Part shown: one piece after another, positions 35,264-43,248 of the stretch
Position numbering within the stretch: position 1 is the stretch's first letter
Layout: every line of letters starts with the position of its first letter
Assembly (NCBI GenBank): GCA_963797475.1
Contig: CAWCPR010000001.1
Coordinates: 2,418,001 to 2,482,000 of the forward strand
Length of the DNA: 64,000 bases
Reading direction: 5' to 3'
DNA from: CAWCPR01 sp963797475
GTDB taxonomy: Bacteria; Chloroflexota; Anaerolineae; Anaerolineales; UBA4823
Translations under genes and position numbers: made by a program
The notes under the pieces: generated by a model
Seen by the model: only the letters and a program-made list of their open reading frames with translations
What the model was told of the DNA's origin: nothing
The model's database searches: none

Positions 35264-36816
35264 AACTGGATGCGCTCCTTGATTTGCTCGTAAGTCAGGC
35301 GATGCTTTTTAGCAAGCGAAAAGGCATAAGCCAGCCCATCGGCAGGTTTTCTGACGATTTTAAACGTCCGCATGGCCGGATTTTCAGGAAAAACTGTGCT
35401 GACCATGCTGATCGTTTTCTCGCTCAAAGACGACAACTCATCGATAAACGTCACCCATACGCACAACAAATCCAGTTCCATCACCCTGGCCATAATCTCT
35501 TTGCTCAGAAAAATGGCGTCCTTTAAAGTGGTGGATGCGAAAATCTCATTCAAAATTAGAATGCTATTCGGCGTGACCTGGTCGAGAATGGCGTGAATGC
35601 GCACCAGATCATCTTGCAATTTGCCGCGCAGGTTATGGATGTCTTCCTCTCTCTCGAAATGCGTGAAAATCTGGTCGAACAGGAAAAGCCGCCCTTCCCT
35701 ACCTGGTACAGGGCAGCCGAGGCTGGCGAGATAATGTAACTGGCCAAAAGTGCGGGCAAAGGTGGTTTTGCCGCCCTGGTTCGGACCCGAGACAACGATA
35801 ATGCGTTCCGTGTCTTTCAGAAAAAAGTCATTGCAGATCACAGGTTTTTCGGTAAAAAGCAAGCTGCGCGCCAGCGCCAGGTCGAACGTTTCGACACCAT
35901 AAACCTCGCGGCTGGTTGCGCTCACCTGCGGGTAACAGAAGGACAGGCCCTTGTATTTGAAGTTGGCAATGAATTCCAGATAGGCGACATAAAACTGAAT
36001 TTCGCGGTCAAAGCCCCGGATCGTCTCATCCACAAAATCGCTTTGCCGCTCGCAAAACTGATCCAGTGCGGCAAACTGTTCGGGATAAAGCCGGGCGACA
36101 AAAGCAAGAATTTGCGCCTCGATATGATTCATGCTGGATGTTTCGTTCAGCTTAATCAGGTAATCTTTCACTGCGCCTTGTTTGAATTTCTCAAAGGTTT
36201 CCACCACCTCGATGCTGTAATCCGTTTCCTCTTCGTATTTCCGTACGCTGAATTTGCCGAGTTGGATGATCACACAATATTTCAAGCCTTGCAATTCGCC
36301 CTTGACCTTCTGAGCCTCCGCCTGAAGCGATTGAAATTCATTCGACTGGACGTAGTCTGTCATATACTTTCGGAATGCTAAAAGGCCGCGTGATTTCAAG
36401 TCCGCCAGAGTCAAGTTGCGCGCCAGGCCGGTCACGGCTTCGCAATAGACCAACGCCGCCTCCAGGAACCAGCCTCTTTTATAGTAGTTGTAGTAGTTGA
36501 AATCCAGTTTCTCCACCAGCCCCAGATAGCGGCGCACGATGATCATTTTTTCGGCAAATGATTTGATGTGCGCCATCGTTGTTGCTTCTTCCATATCCTG
36601 CATCACTTCCTGGCGATAGCGGATGGTCTCGACATTGTTCAAGGGGGTGTAAAAAAACGGCGTGAGATTGTATTCCTGCTTTTTGACTATGATGGCATTA
36701 ATGATCTGATCAAGATTTAAATCAACGAAATAAGAGGGCGCCTCGACCGTATCCGTTCTTATTCTGTCTTTGGCATTTCTAGATAGTATGCTTTGAAAAG
36801 CCATAAGTGAAACCAC
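35260..36816 (-). CDS. MutS-like ATPase A (lacks mismatch-recognition domain)
   Basis: A 518-residue paralogue of the following gene. Helical core with NNVETIRYRQEVMQDME near residue 60 (the partner has DDLDTIRYRQEILKDCL), then a MutS ATPase with Walker A SGPNQGGKTTFART, Walker B SILILNEIFASTTLKDA and VTFIDELS where the partner has VTHLYELA. It therefore lacks the conserved His that MutS B keeps. The start is GTG 36816 or ATG 36804. It is the first gene of the unit behind the second fluoride riboswitch. MutS-like genes have been reported downstream of crcB-motif RNAs before, but their role is unknown. Confidence 0.87.
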   Translation of the reverse strand: MVSLMAFQSILSRNAKDRIRTDTVEAPSYFVDLNLDQIINAIIVKKQEYNLTPFFYTPLNNVETIRYRQEVMQDMEEATTMAHIKSFAEKMIIVRRYLGLVEKLDFNYYNYYKRGWFLEAALVYCEAVTGLARNLTLADLKSRGLLAFRKYMTDYVQSNEFQSLQAEAQKVKGELQGLKYCVIIQLGKFSVRKYEEETDYSIEVVETFEKFKQGAVKDYLIKLNETSSMNHIEAQILAFVARLYPEQFAALDQFCERQSDFVDETIRGFDREIQFYVAYLEFIANFKYKGLSFCYPQVSATSREVYGVETFDLALARSLLFTEKPVICNDFFLKDTERIIVVSGPNQGGKTTFARTFGQLHYLASLGCPVPGREGRLFLFDQIFTHFEREEDIHNLRGKLQDDLVRIHAILDQVTPNSILILNEIFASTTLKDAIFLSKEIMARVMELDLLCVWVTFIDELSSLSEKTISMVSTVFPENPAMRTFKIVRKPADGLAYAFSLAKKHRLTYEQIKERIQL

Positions 36817-36837
36817 TCACTTTCGAATTTAGGCGAT

Positions 36838-36931
36838 ATAAAAAGCCTCTGCCATCGACGCAGGGTCGTTAGCAGAGGCTATTAGCCGATAACCGGCGGT
36901 TTTTTAATCCGAGCGAGCCTCATCGCTCGAT
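36838..36931 (-). promoter_or_regulatory. Fluoride (crcB-motif) riboswitch upstream of the MutS/dynamin unit
   Basis: On the minus strand CGAGCG-ATGAGGCT-CGCTCG is a perfect 6-bp helix with the diagnostic loop, followed by AAACCGCCG, GTTAT, CGGCTAATAGCCTC. Loop GAGGC pairs with GCCTC (pseudoknot). AGCCTCTGC (36872-36880) alternatively pairs with GCAGAGGCT (36844-36852) to form a terminator ending in TTTTTATA. The layout is nearly identical to the element at 29781-29872. Predicted action: fluoride stabilises the aptamer and allows read-through. Confidence 0.88.
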
Positions 36932-36934
36932 TTG

Positions 36935-36962
36935 ATTATACCTCATGAATATTAAAGGTGAA
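36935..36962 (-). promoter_or_regulatory. Promoter of the MutS/dynamin unit
   Basis: Minus-strand TATAAT (36935-36940) is a perfect -10. TTCACC (36957-36962) is a 4/6 -35 at 16-base spacing. The start site falls at the first base of the aptamer. Confidence 0.75.
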
Positions 36963-37026
36963 TGAAGCAATACTCATTATTCTCTTGCGAGTCGAGAGTT
37001 GCCTCCCCGATCCGGCGCACGCAGGC

Positions 37027-37054
37027 TTGACACCCGCACAGCCTCAGGTATAAT
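37027..37054 (+). promoter_or_regulatory. Promoter of the serS T-box transcript
   Basis: TTGACA (37027-37032) and TATAAT (37049-37054), both perfect, with 16-base spacing. Confidence 0.88.
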
Positions 37055-37060
37055 CGCAAC

Positions 37061-37377
37061 CATTCAGTCCAAAAAGACTTGCGCGGAGATAAGTAGCTGC
37101 AAGACCTTCCAGAGAGCCGCCGGCAGGTGTGAGGCGGCAGGTTTGGGCAGTGAAATCCACTCCGCCGGCCCCTAAGGGCCAAAGTCCTCCGCAGGGAAGA
37201 GCGTTTCGGACGCTCATCGTAAGGAGGAACGGGTTCGCCCGTTAGCGCGAGTAAGAGGCCGTTCCAGGAGGCGCCCGGTTTCCAGGCCAGGTAGCGTTGA
37301 CCCCAGAGCGGCGAAGGCAGGTGGCACCACGAGCGCCCCCCTCGTCCTGCATGGCGAGCGGGGCGTTATTATTTGGA
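37061..37377 (+). promoter_or_regulatory. T-box riboswitch for serS, specifier UCC
   Basis: A ~315-base leader with Stem I marks AGAGAGCC and GGCAGGTGTGAGG and a specifier-loop sequence GTGAAA-TCC-ACTC (TCC at 37156-37158, a serine codon). The T-box core GCAGGTGGCACCACGA is at 37317-37332. A terminator follows: CGCCCCCCTCG pairs with CGAGCGGGGCG (one mismatch), then TTATTATTT. Uncharged tRNA-Ser(GGA) should stabilise the antiterminator and switch serS on. Confidence 0.9.
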
Positions 37378-37424
37378 AAGGCGGGCCCAACCAACACCCG
37401 CCGCCATAAAACTGGAGGTGCAAA

Positions 37425-38720
37425 ATGTTGGATATTAACCTGATCCGTGAAAAGCCTGACCTGGTTCGCCAGGCGCTGGTCAAACGCCAGATGGAGCCTG
37501 CGCCGGTCGACAGCGTTCTCGAGCTGGACGAAGAACGCCGTACGCTGATCCAGGAAGTCGAGGCGCTTAAAGCCGAGCGCAACGCCGTCTCGAAAGAGAT
37601 CGGGAAGATGAAAGACCCGGCCGGCCGCCAGGCCAAAATCGACGCCATGCGCCTCGTAGGCGAGCGCATCGCCGGGCTGGACGAGCGCTTGCGGCTGGCG
37701 GAAAGCCAGCTTAATGAGGTTATGGCGAGCATCCCGAACATCCCGGACCCGCGCACCCCGCTCGGCAAGGACGAGAACGAGAACGTCGTTTTGCGCACAA
37801 CCGGGCAAATCCCTGAGCTCGACTTCGAGCCCAAACCGCATTGGGACCTGGGGCCTGAATTGGGCATTCTCGATTTTGAGCAGGGGGTGAAGATCACCGG
37901 CTCGCGCTTTTACGTGCTCAGCGGCGCAGGGGCGCGCTTGCAGCGGGCGCTGATCGCCTGGATGCTGGACCTGCACATCCGCCAGGGCTACACCGAGAAG
38001 TACACGCCCTTCGTGGTGAAAGAAGCAACCCTGTTCGCCGCGGGACAGCTCCCCAAGTTCGCCGACAACCTGTACCACGACCACGAGGAAGACCTGTGGC
38101 TGGTGCCCACCGCGGAGGTGCCCCTGACCGGCCTGCATATGGACGAAATCCTGGAGGAAGCCACTCTGCCGCGGCATTACGCCGCCTATACGCCCTGCTT
38201 CCGGCGCGAGAAAATGAGCGCCGGGCGGGATGTGCGCGGCATCAAGCGCGGCCACCAGTTCGACAAGGTGGAGATGTACATGTTCTGCAAGCCGGAGGAT
38301 TCGGACGCGGCCCTGGAGCAGATGCGCCAGCACGCCGAAGAGACTTGCGCCGGGCTGGGGCTGACCTACCGGGTCAAGCAATTGTGCACCGGCGACCTGG
38401 GCTTCACGGCGCGCATGACCTACGACATCGAGGTTTGGGCGCCTGGCTGCGGCGATTGGCTGGAAGTCTCGTCAGTCTCGAACGTGGGCGACTTCCAGGC
38501 GCGGCGGGCCAATATCAAATACCGCCCGGCGGATGGAGGCCGTCTGCAGTTTGTGCACACCTTGAACGGATCAGGCCTGGGGATGCCGCGCACTATGATC
38601 GCCGTCCTGGAGAATTACCAGCAGGCGGATGGGTCGGTAGTCGTGCCCGAAGTGCTGCGCCCCTGGATGGGCGGGGTCGAAGTGATCCGGCCTTTGGAGG
38701 CCGCTCGGGAGCAGGCTTAG
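37425..38720 (+). CDS. serS: Seryl-tRNA synthetase
   Basis: A 431-residue class IIa synthetase charging tRNA-Ser (and tRNA-Sec for selenocysteine, relevant because selA is in this window). The N-terminal ~100 residues form the long antiparallel coiled coil that contacts tRNA. The catalytic domain has motif 2 TPCFRREKMSAGRDVRGIKRGHQF and motif 3 NGSGLGMPRTMIAVLENYQ. The start MLDINLIREKPDLVR is typical, with GGAGGTG upstream. Expression is controlled by the T-box just before it. The stop overlaps the next start (TAGTG). Confidence 0.97.
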   Translation: MLDINLIREKPDLVRQALVKRQMEPAPVDSVLELDEERRTLIQEVEALKAERNAVSKEIGKMKDPAGRQAKIDAMRLVGERIAGLDERLRLAESQLNEVMASIPNIPDPRTPLGKDENENVVLRTTGQIPELDFEPKPHWDLGPELGILDFEQGVKITGSRFYVLSGAGARLQRALIAWMLDLHIRQGYTEKYTPFVVKEATLFAAGQLPKFADNLYHDHEEDLWLVPTAEVPLTGLHMDEILEEATLPRHYAAYTPCFRREKMSAGRDVRGIKRGHQFDKVEMYMFCKPEDSDAALEQMRQHAEETCAGLGLTYRVKQLCTGDLGFTARMTYDIEVWAPGCGDWLEVSSVSNVGDFQARRANIKYRPADGGRLQFVHTLNGSGLGMPRTMIAVLENYQQADGSVVVPEVLRPWMGGVEVIRPLEAAREQA

Positions 38721-39217
38721 TGCCGGAATGGTTGGATATCTCCATTTTCGGCCTGACCCAGATCTTCATGCTGGTTGGGTTGTTCGGGTTGATCGTCCCG
38801 GTCTTCCCCGGCATTGTGGTCATGTGGCTGGCTGCACTGGGCTACGGCATCGTAACCGGCTTCCAAACGCTGGGCATTGTTATCTTCGTTATTCTTACGC
38901 TGCTGATGCTTTTTGGGGTGACAATCGATAACGTCCTGATGGGGGTTGGAGCGCGCAAGGGGGGCGCCTCCTGGCTTTCGATCCTGGTAGCCCTGGTCGC
39001 CGGCATCCTGGGGACTCTTCTGTGGCCCCCGATCGGTGGGGTGATCGCCGCCCCGCTGTCTGTGCTGCTGTTGGAATACTGGCGCCATCGCAGTTGGGAC
39101 CAGGCCTGGAATGCGCTGCGCGGCCTGGCGTCTGGCTGGGGCTTATCGTTCGTCGTGCGCTTTGCCACCGGCCTGGTCATGATGGTTTTATGGTGGCTGT
39201 GGGTCTGGCAGGGTTGA
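38720..39217 (+). CDS. DUF456 family membrane protein
   Basis: The start is GTG 38720, overlapping the serS stop (TAGTG), giving 165 residues. There are about four hydrophobic helices, several with glycine-rich faces (GLFGLIVPVFPGIVVMWLAA, VALVAGILGTLLWPPIGGVIAAPL), which is characteristic of the DUF456 family of small membrane proteins of unknown function. Coupling to serS is probably only for expression. It converges on the HEAT-repeat gene. Confidence 0.82.
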   Translation: MPEWLDISIFGLTQIFMLVGLFGLIVPVFPGIVVMWLAALGYGIVTGFQTLGIVIFVILTLLMLFGVTIDNVLMGVGARKGGASWLSILVALVAGILGTLLWPPIGGVIAAPLSVLLLEYWRHRSWDQAWNALRGLASGWGLSFVVRFATGLVMMVLWWLWVWQG

Positions 39218-39237
39218 ATTCCATCTGGCTGAAAAAG

Positions 39238-39846
39238 TCAGGGCTTAAAGAACATCATTCCAATCCCCATGCGGTCCAGCCCTTCGTTCGCCCAATACTC
39301 CATCAAGGCCGAATCGCCATCCAGGGCGTTAAAAAGCGCCGCGATGGAACGCGGATCGCCGATCAGCGCCAGGGCGCGCACGGCCTTGAGGCGAACTTCC
39401 TGCGGGCCATCTTGTAAAGCGTCCAGCAAAGCCGGCACCGCCGGCGCGCCGATCACCGTGAGCGCCTCGCCCGCCAGCGTGGCGCACAAGGGATCCGGGT
39501 CCGCCAGCAGGCTTGCCAGCGCCGGCGCCAGCTCAGAAACCCCCTGGCCGCGTTCCGCCAGCGCGCGCAGCCCCAGGGCGGCGCACTGCCGCACGGAAGC
39601 GTCTGGATCGCCCAGGGCAGCCGCCAGGCAGCCCGGCACACGCTCATCTTGAATCTCAGCCAGCGTTCGCACGGCCCACCAACGAGCGTCGACCGCACAA
39701 GGCTCAGGGCCGGTCTGTTCCCGAAGCAGCTCCAAGAGCGCATCCAAAGCGACGGCGCCTTGGGCGGCGACGGCGGGCACAGCAGCCTCAGCCTGTTCGT
39801 CGTCCCCCCCGGTCAATTTTGCTATCAAACTGCCTAACGCATCCAT
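39238..39846 (-). CDS. HEAT-repeat protein
   Basis: A 202-residue protein of about five HEAT-like helical repeats, seen as recurring VRxxAxxALxxLGD-type units (DPDASVRQCAALGLRALAE, DPLCATLAGEALTVIG, PQEVRLKAVRALALIGDP). There is no signal peptide and no added domain. Such scaffolds mediate protein-protein contacts, but the partner is unknown. Last of a three-gene minus-strand unit after VanW and Trm112-like genes. Confidence 0.8.
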   Translation of the reverse strand: MDALGSLIAKLTGGDDEQAEAAVPAVAAQGAVALDALLELLREQTGPEPCAVDARWWAVRTLAEIQDERVPGCLAAALGDPDASVRQCAALGLRALAERGQGVSELAPALASLLADPDPLCATLAGEALTVIGAPAVPALLDALQDGPQEVRLKAVRALALIGDPRSIAALFNALDGDSALMEYWANEGLDRMGIGMMFFKP

Positions 39847-39862
39847 TCAGGTTGCTCGCAGG

Positions 39863-40078
39863 CTATTCGTCCGGCGGCGGCACGGGCAGGTCGTCTACAG
39901 CTACGTCGATCCACTTATCGCCTTCATCGATCAGCATGACCGGAATATCGTCGCGGATCGGATATTTGCGCCCGCAGTCCCGGCACACCAGCCAGGCCTC
40001 CTTGACGTAATCCAACAGGCCTTCCTTCTCGCGCACGCAATTCGGGCATCGTAAAATATCGAGCAAATCTTGGCTGAC
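39863..40078 (-). CDS. Trm112-like zinc-finger protein
   Basis: The start at ATG 40078 (MVSQDLLDILRCPNC) is backed by GGAGAG six bases upstream, giving 71 residues. Two CxxC pairs (CPNC and CRDC) form the zinc site of the Trm112/UPF0434 family, followed by KYPIRDDIPVMLIDE. In eukaryotes and archaea Trm112 activates methyltransferases; in bacteria the partner is usually not known. Confidence 0.85.
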   Translation of the reverse strand, partial: VSQDLLDILRCPNCVREKEGLLDYVKEAWLVCRDCGRKYPIRDDIPVMLIDEGDKWIDVAVDDLPVPPPDE

Positions 40079-40104
40079 CATGCATCTCTCCTGGTTCAAG
40101 GTCT

Positions 40105-40136
40105 TCGGTTCTACGGGAATCGCCGTGGAGAACCGA
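40105..40136. repeat. Hairpin between VanW and Trm112-like genes
   Basis: TCGGTTCT (40105-40112) pairs with AGAACCGA (40129-40136), with an inner ACGG/CCGT. There is no T-run, so it is probably an mRNA processing or stability hairpin rather than a terminator. Confidence 0.4.
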
Positions 40137-40138
40137 TC

Positions 40139-42016
40139 TTAATTTCCACCGGTGTCGGCGTCTTTGGGCAGCTTGGTGCCCGGGCCATATTCAAAGACCG
40201 AGCGCCAGGGCAGGTAATGGGTGCTGAATTGGTCGTCGAAATACACCGCCCCAGCCTTTAGCACAGTCCGGCTGATCGTCACGTCCGCGCCATCGACGGC
40301 CCAATCCACCTGCTCGATCTCGCCTTTCGCCAGGTCAGGGTTCTCCTGGTAAAGCGGGTCGGGCGGTTCGACCGTGTTCTGCAGCCCGGTCGTATCCCAA
40401 TTTACCGTGCGCCCGTCGGAGGTGGAGTAAAACTTCCAATTCAAGCTGCGGGCGGAAGGATTGACGTATGTCTCCATCAACAGCCAGTTTGGGGTATCGT
40501 TGGTGAATTTGAAATCCACGACCGGCACAAAGACGGTAGCATCCAGCCCGGCCAGGTCGGTATCCACGTTGCCGGCCCGGGTGAGCTCATAATAATATAC
40601 CCGGTAGGCATGCGAGTAGCGTTCCACGACCGGATATCCCCCGAAGAAAACCGTCCGGAAGAGGGTCGTACTGACCTGGCAAACGCCGCCGCCCACTCCT
40701 TTGATGGTCCGGTTGCCGTAGATGATCAACGCTTCCGAGTAACCGTTATCCAGGCTGACATCGCCGAGTGCATCCGCCATCGAAAATGTCCCTCCCGGCG
40801 GCACCAGCAGGCCATGGAAACGCGAGGCAGCAGTTTGAATGTTTTGGATACGCGAGGCGCTCGAGCCGTAAAAATAAGAGGTTTGATTACTGACCAGGTC
40901 TGTGATCCCCAACTGTTGGGCGGTCGCGTCGTCGCCAACCGCCGGCGGCGTTACGATGACGCTTAAGGGGATCTTGTGCTCCCCCTGGACCAGCTTCTCG
41001 TTCACAGCCTGGATGGTGGCATCCACATCCAGGGCGCGCCCGATAACCGCGTGCTGGATGACCTCGATCTGGCGTGTGTCATCGTTAAAAACGAAGCGGG
41101 CGTTGTCGGGATTGCGCCTCAACCTGGGGGCCAGGTCTTCCAGAAAGTTGCGCAACTGGGTGGTGTCCATACCGACCTGGTAGTGAGCCCCGTCCGGCGC
41201 CTCGATCCGGTTGATGGTCAGCATGCTGGCCAGCTTCTGCGGCTCGAACGTCCACGGGCCGGGATCGCCCTCCTGGGGCTCGGGTAAAAGCAGGGTGAGC
41301 GGCGCGCTGAGGATAGTGCGGGCTACCTCTGCTTGCTGGCTCACATCCAGGATCGCAGGCGGCGTTTCGCTGATCACCAGGGGGACAATGCCATCGCTGA
41401 GGCTGCGCAGTTGGTCTTCCACCGGCCCCATGGAGGATTGGATATAGAGGGTCCGGCCAACCTGGCCAAGGTGCACGACCACGTCCAGGCCGCTGACGCT
41501 GAGCGAAGCCTCGACAGTCGGTTTGTTGACCTGGGCGGCAATCCCCTCCAGGTAATGCCGGGTCATCCGTTCGTCGTAAACCAGCAGGGGCGGCAGGTCT
41601 TGGCCTGAATACCAGGCGGTGAATTGTTCCTTCAGGCGGGTGAACGGGCCCCCATGCCGGCCCAGGTTGTACGCCGCGCTGGCGCTGGTCTCCACATCCA
41701 GAAATAAGCCAAGCTCGATTGGCCTGGCGATCCAGACCTGCTTGCCATCCTGAAAAACGACTCTGCCATCCTGCGGGTACGTCAATCGCTGCCCCAGGAG
41801 CGCCTGGGCCTCTCCGGGCTTTAAGCCGGAAACATCAACCCCGGCGACGGACACCCCAGGGTAAATCTGCCCGGCGTGCAGCGCATCATAACCGATAAGA
41901 ACAGCCGCAAGCAGGCAGAAGAATAAAGCCACTCCACCGGCCAGGGCGAAAAACACCTGTGGCAGAGGCGAGAGGGCTGAAAGGCTTGATTTTCGAGCGA
42001 GCGTATAAGAACCCAT
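40139..42016 (-). CDS. VanW family protein with peptidoglycan-binding-like domains
   Basis: A 625-residue protein anchored by one N-terminal helix (VFFALAGGVALFFCLLAAVLIGY). It continues outside with two PG_binding_4-like domains (the first starts PGVSVAGVDVSGLKPGEAQALL), then the VanW domain (about 380-530: FSMADALGDVSLDNGYSEAL, KGVGGGVCQVSTTLFR, RYSHAYRVYYY) and a C-terminal beta-rich tail. VanW proteins occur in vancomycin-resistance clusters but mostly act in general envelope biology of unknown mechanism. No van genes are nearby. Confidence 0.88.
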   Translation of the reverse strand: MGSYTLARKSSLSALSPLPQVFFALAGGVALFFCLLAAVLIGYDALHAGQIYPGVSVAGVDVSGLKPGEAQALLGQRLTYPQDGRVVFQDGKQVWIARPIELGLFLDVETSASAAYNLGRHGGPFTRLKEQFTAWYSGQDLPPLLVYDERMTRHYLEGIAAQVNKPTVEASLSVSGLDVVVHLGQVGRTLYIQSSMGPVEDQLRSLSDGIVPLVISETPPAILDVSQQAEVARTILSAPLTLLLPEPQEGDPGPWTFEPQKLASMLTINRIEAPDGAHYQVGMDTTQLRNFLEDLAPRLRRNPDNARFVFNDDTRQIEVIQHAVIGRALDVDATIQAVNEKLVQGEHKIPLSVIVTPPAVGDDATAQQLGITDLVSNQTSYFYGSSASRIQNIQTAASRFHGLLVPPGGTFSMADALGDVSLDNGYSEALIIYGNRTIKGVGGGVCQVSTTLFRTVFFGGYPVVERYSHAYRVYYYELTRAGNVDTDLAGLDATVFVPVVDFKFTNDTPNWLLMETYVNPSARSLNWKFYSTSDGRTVNWDTTGLQNTVEPPDPLYQENPDLAKGEIEQVDWAVDGADVTISRTVLKAGAVYFDDQFSTHYLPWRSVFEYGPGTKLPKDADTGGN

Positions 42017-42161
42017 CCTGACCTTTTCTAAAAATCAACCGCGCCGGCTGGATCGCAGCCGGGCGCAATGGATAACCGCAGACCGATAGACCAATTGTAC
42101 CAAAACTATCGAAATCAGGCGGCCTGGCGCAGTTTCCGGTAAGGGGTAACTGCCTGTGTTG

Positions 42162-42167
42162 TATAAT
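42162..42167 (+). promoter_or_regulatory. -10 element of a probable leaderless promoter (HEPN/MNT)
   Basis: A perfect TATAAT ends six bases before the ATG at 42174 and no Shine-Dalgarno sequence is present. Confidence 0.6.
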
Positions 42168-42173
42168 TGAAAT

Positions 42174-42572
42174 ATGAAGCCACAACACCAAGAAATTGCC
42201 CTCTACATCGAAAATGCTCTTGAAATGTTAGCGGCGTCTCGCATACTGCTGGAAAACGACTTTTACACATCCACAATCAATCGGGTTTATTACGCAGTTT
42301 TTTACGCCGCCAACGCTCTCTTGGTAACGAAGGGGTTAAGTCAAGGTAAGCATAGCGGCGTTATCAGTGCATTCCGTCAGCAATTCATCAAAACTGGTCT
42401 GATCGCTCCAGAATATAGCAAGATCTATGGTCGCCTGATGGAAGATCGCCATGAAAGTGATTATGAATTGGGATTATCCATTGACAAGCAAGAGGCACAA
42501 TTAAACCTTGCTGATGCAGAAAGATTCGTTCACGAGGTTCAACAATGGTTGAAACAGGAAAATTGGATTTAG
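42174..42572 (+). CDS. HEPN domain protein, probable toxin of a HEPN/MNT pair
   Basis: A 132-residue all-helical HEPN protein of the UPF0332 type. RVYYAVFYAANALLVTKGL is the conserved helix, and DRHESDYELG near residue 100 carries the Arg and Tyr residues of the predicted RNase active site and modification target. In characterised HepT/MntA systems the HEPN partner is an RNase toxin silenced by AMPylation of a tyrosine. It overlaps the nucleotidyltransferase gene by 28 bases, typical of such pairs. Confidence 0.85.
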   Translation: MKPQHQEIALYIENALEMLAASRILLENDFYTSTINRVYYAVFYAANALLVTKGLSQGKHSGVISAFRQQFIKTGLIAPEYSKIYGRLMEDRHESDYELGLSIDKQEAQLNLADAERFVHEVQQWLKQENWI

Positions 42573-42919
42573 AGGCTACCGCGCTTCGCCAAACTGAGGT
42601 GCAGGCTTTGCAAGCATTCGTTAGGCGATTGCAGCAATCCTTTCCGACCCAGATTCGCCAGGTCTTGCTGTTTGGATCGAAAGCGCGCGGGGAAAGCGAT
42701 GCCGATTCAGATGTGGACGTGTTGATCATTGTAAACCAGGATGATCGGGTTTTAAGACGAAATATTATAGATATTGCTTCAGACCTTTCATTGGAATTTG
42801 ATATCTTGCTCAGTCCCAGAGTTATCAGCGCACAACGTTGGCAAACCAGGCAGGGCTTCCGGTTCTATCAGAACATCGCTCACGATGCCCTGCCGATTTC
42901 GATGAGCCGGGATCAATAG
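42545..42919 (+). CDS. MNT-type nucleotidyltransferase, probable antitoxin
   Basis: A 124-residue minimal nucleotidyltransferase with the Pol-beta motif LLFGSKARGESDADSDVDVLI: the GSxARG phosphate loop and the two metal-binding Asp of DVD, with a later Asp in LEFDILL. Related MntA enzymes add AMP to the HEPN partner and block it. The start inside the end of the HEPN gene implies coupled, balanced synthesis. Confidence 0.87.
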   Translation: MVETGKLDLEATALRQTEVQALQAFVRRLQQSFPTQIRQVLLFGSKARGESDADSDVDVLIIVNQDDRVLRRNIIDIASDLSLEFDILLSPRVISAQRWQTRQGFRFYQNIAHDALPISMSRDQ

Positions 42920-42996
42920 TCCCCAAATGGCCCTTGCTCATCTCATTTCGATGCCCAAAGTCAGATCATAAATGATTTCGGTGTATCTCATGTCTC

Positions 42997-43209
42997 TTAG
43001 TCATCGGTTTTATTTTCATGAACTGGTTTTGAAGTGGCAAGCAGCCATGCCGACAAATCTTGCACCATCCGTTGACCATCGAAGCCAGGAACGAACGGAA
43101 TCTGCGTCGGTCGGACTTGATGGCGACCAGTCGCGAAGTGCAGGTCCAAGGGGTTTAGGGCGGCTGCCTTCACCGCCACCAACGTCTGGCCGGGCGAAGA
43201 TGGACGGAG
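42997..43209 (-). pseudogene. Fragment of a GroES-like zinc-type alcohol dehydrogenase/quinone oxidoreductase
   Basis: The minus-strand frame reads SPGQTLVAVKAAALNPLDLHFATG and PFVPGFDGQRMVQD, matching the N-terminal GroES-like domain of medium-chain dehydrogenases (VKAxxLNPxD, P-x-x-PGFD). There is no start, cofactor-binding domain or remainder of the enzyme, and the frame stops soon after at 42997. It is probably a decayed relic. Confidence 0.45.
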
Positions 43210-43248
43210 CGACCCAACCAGTGCATAACACGCACCTTGAATCAGACG

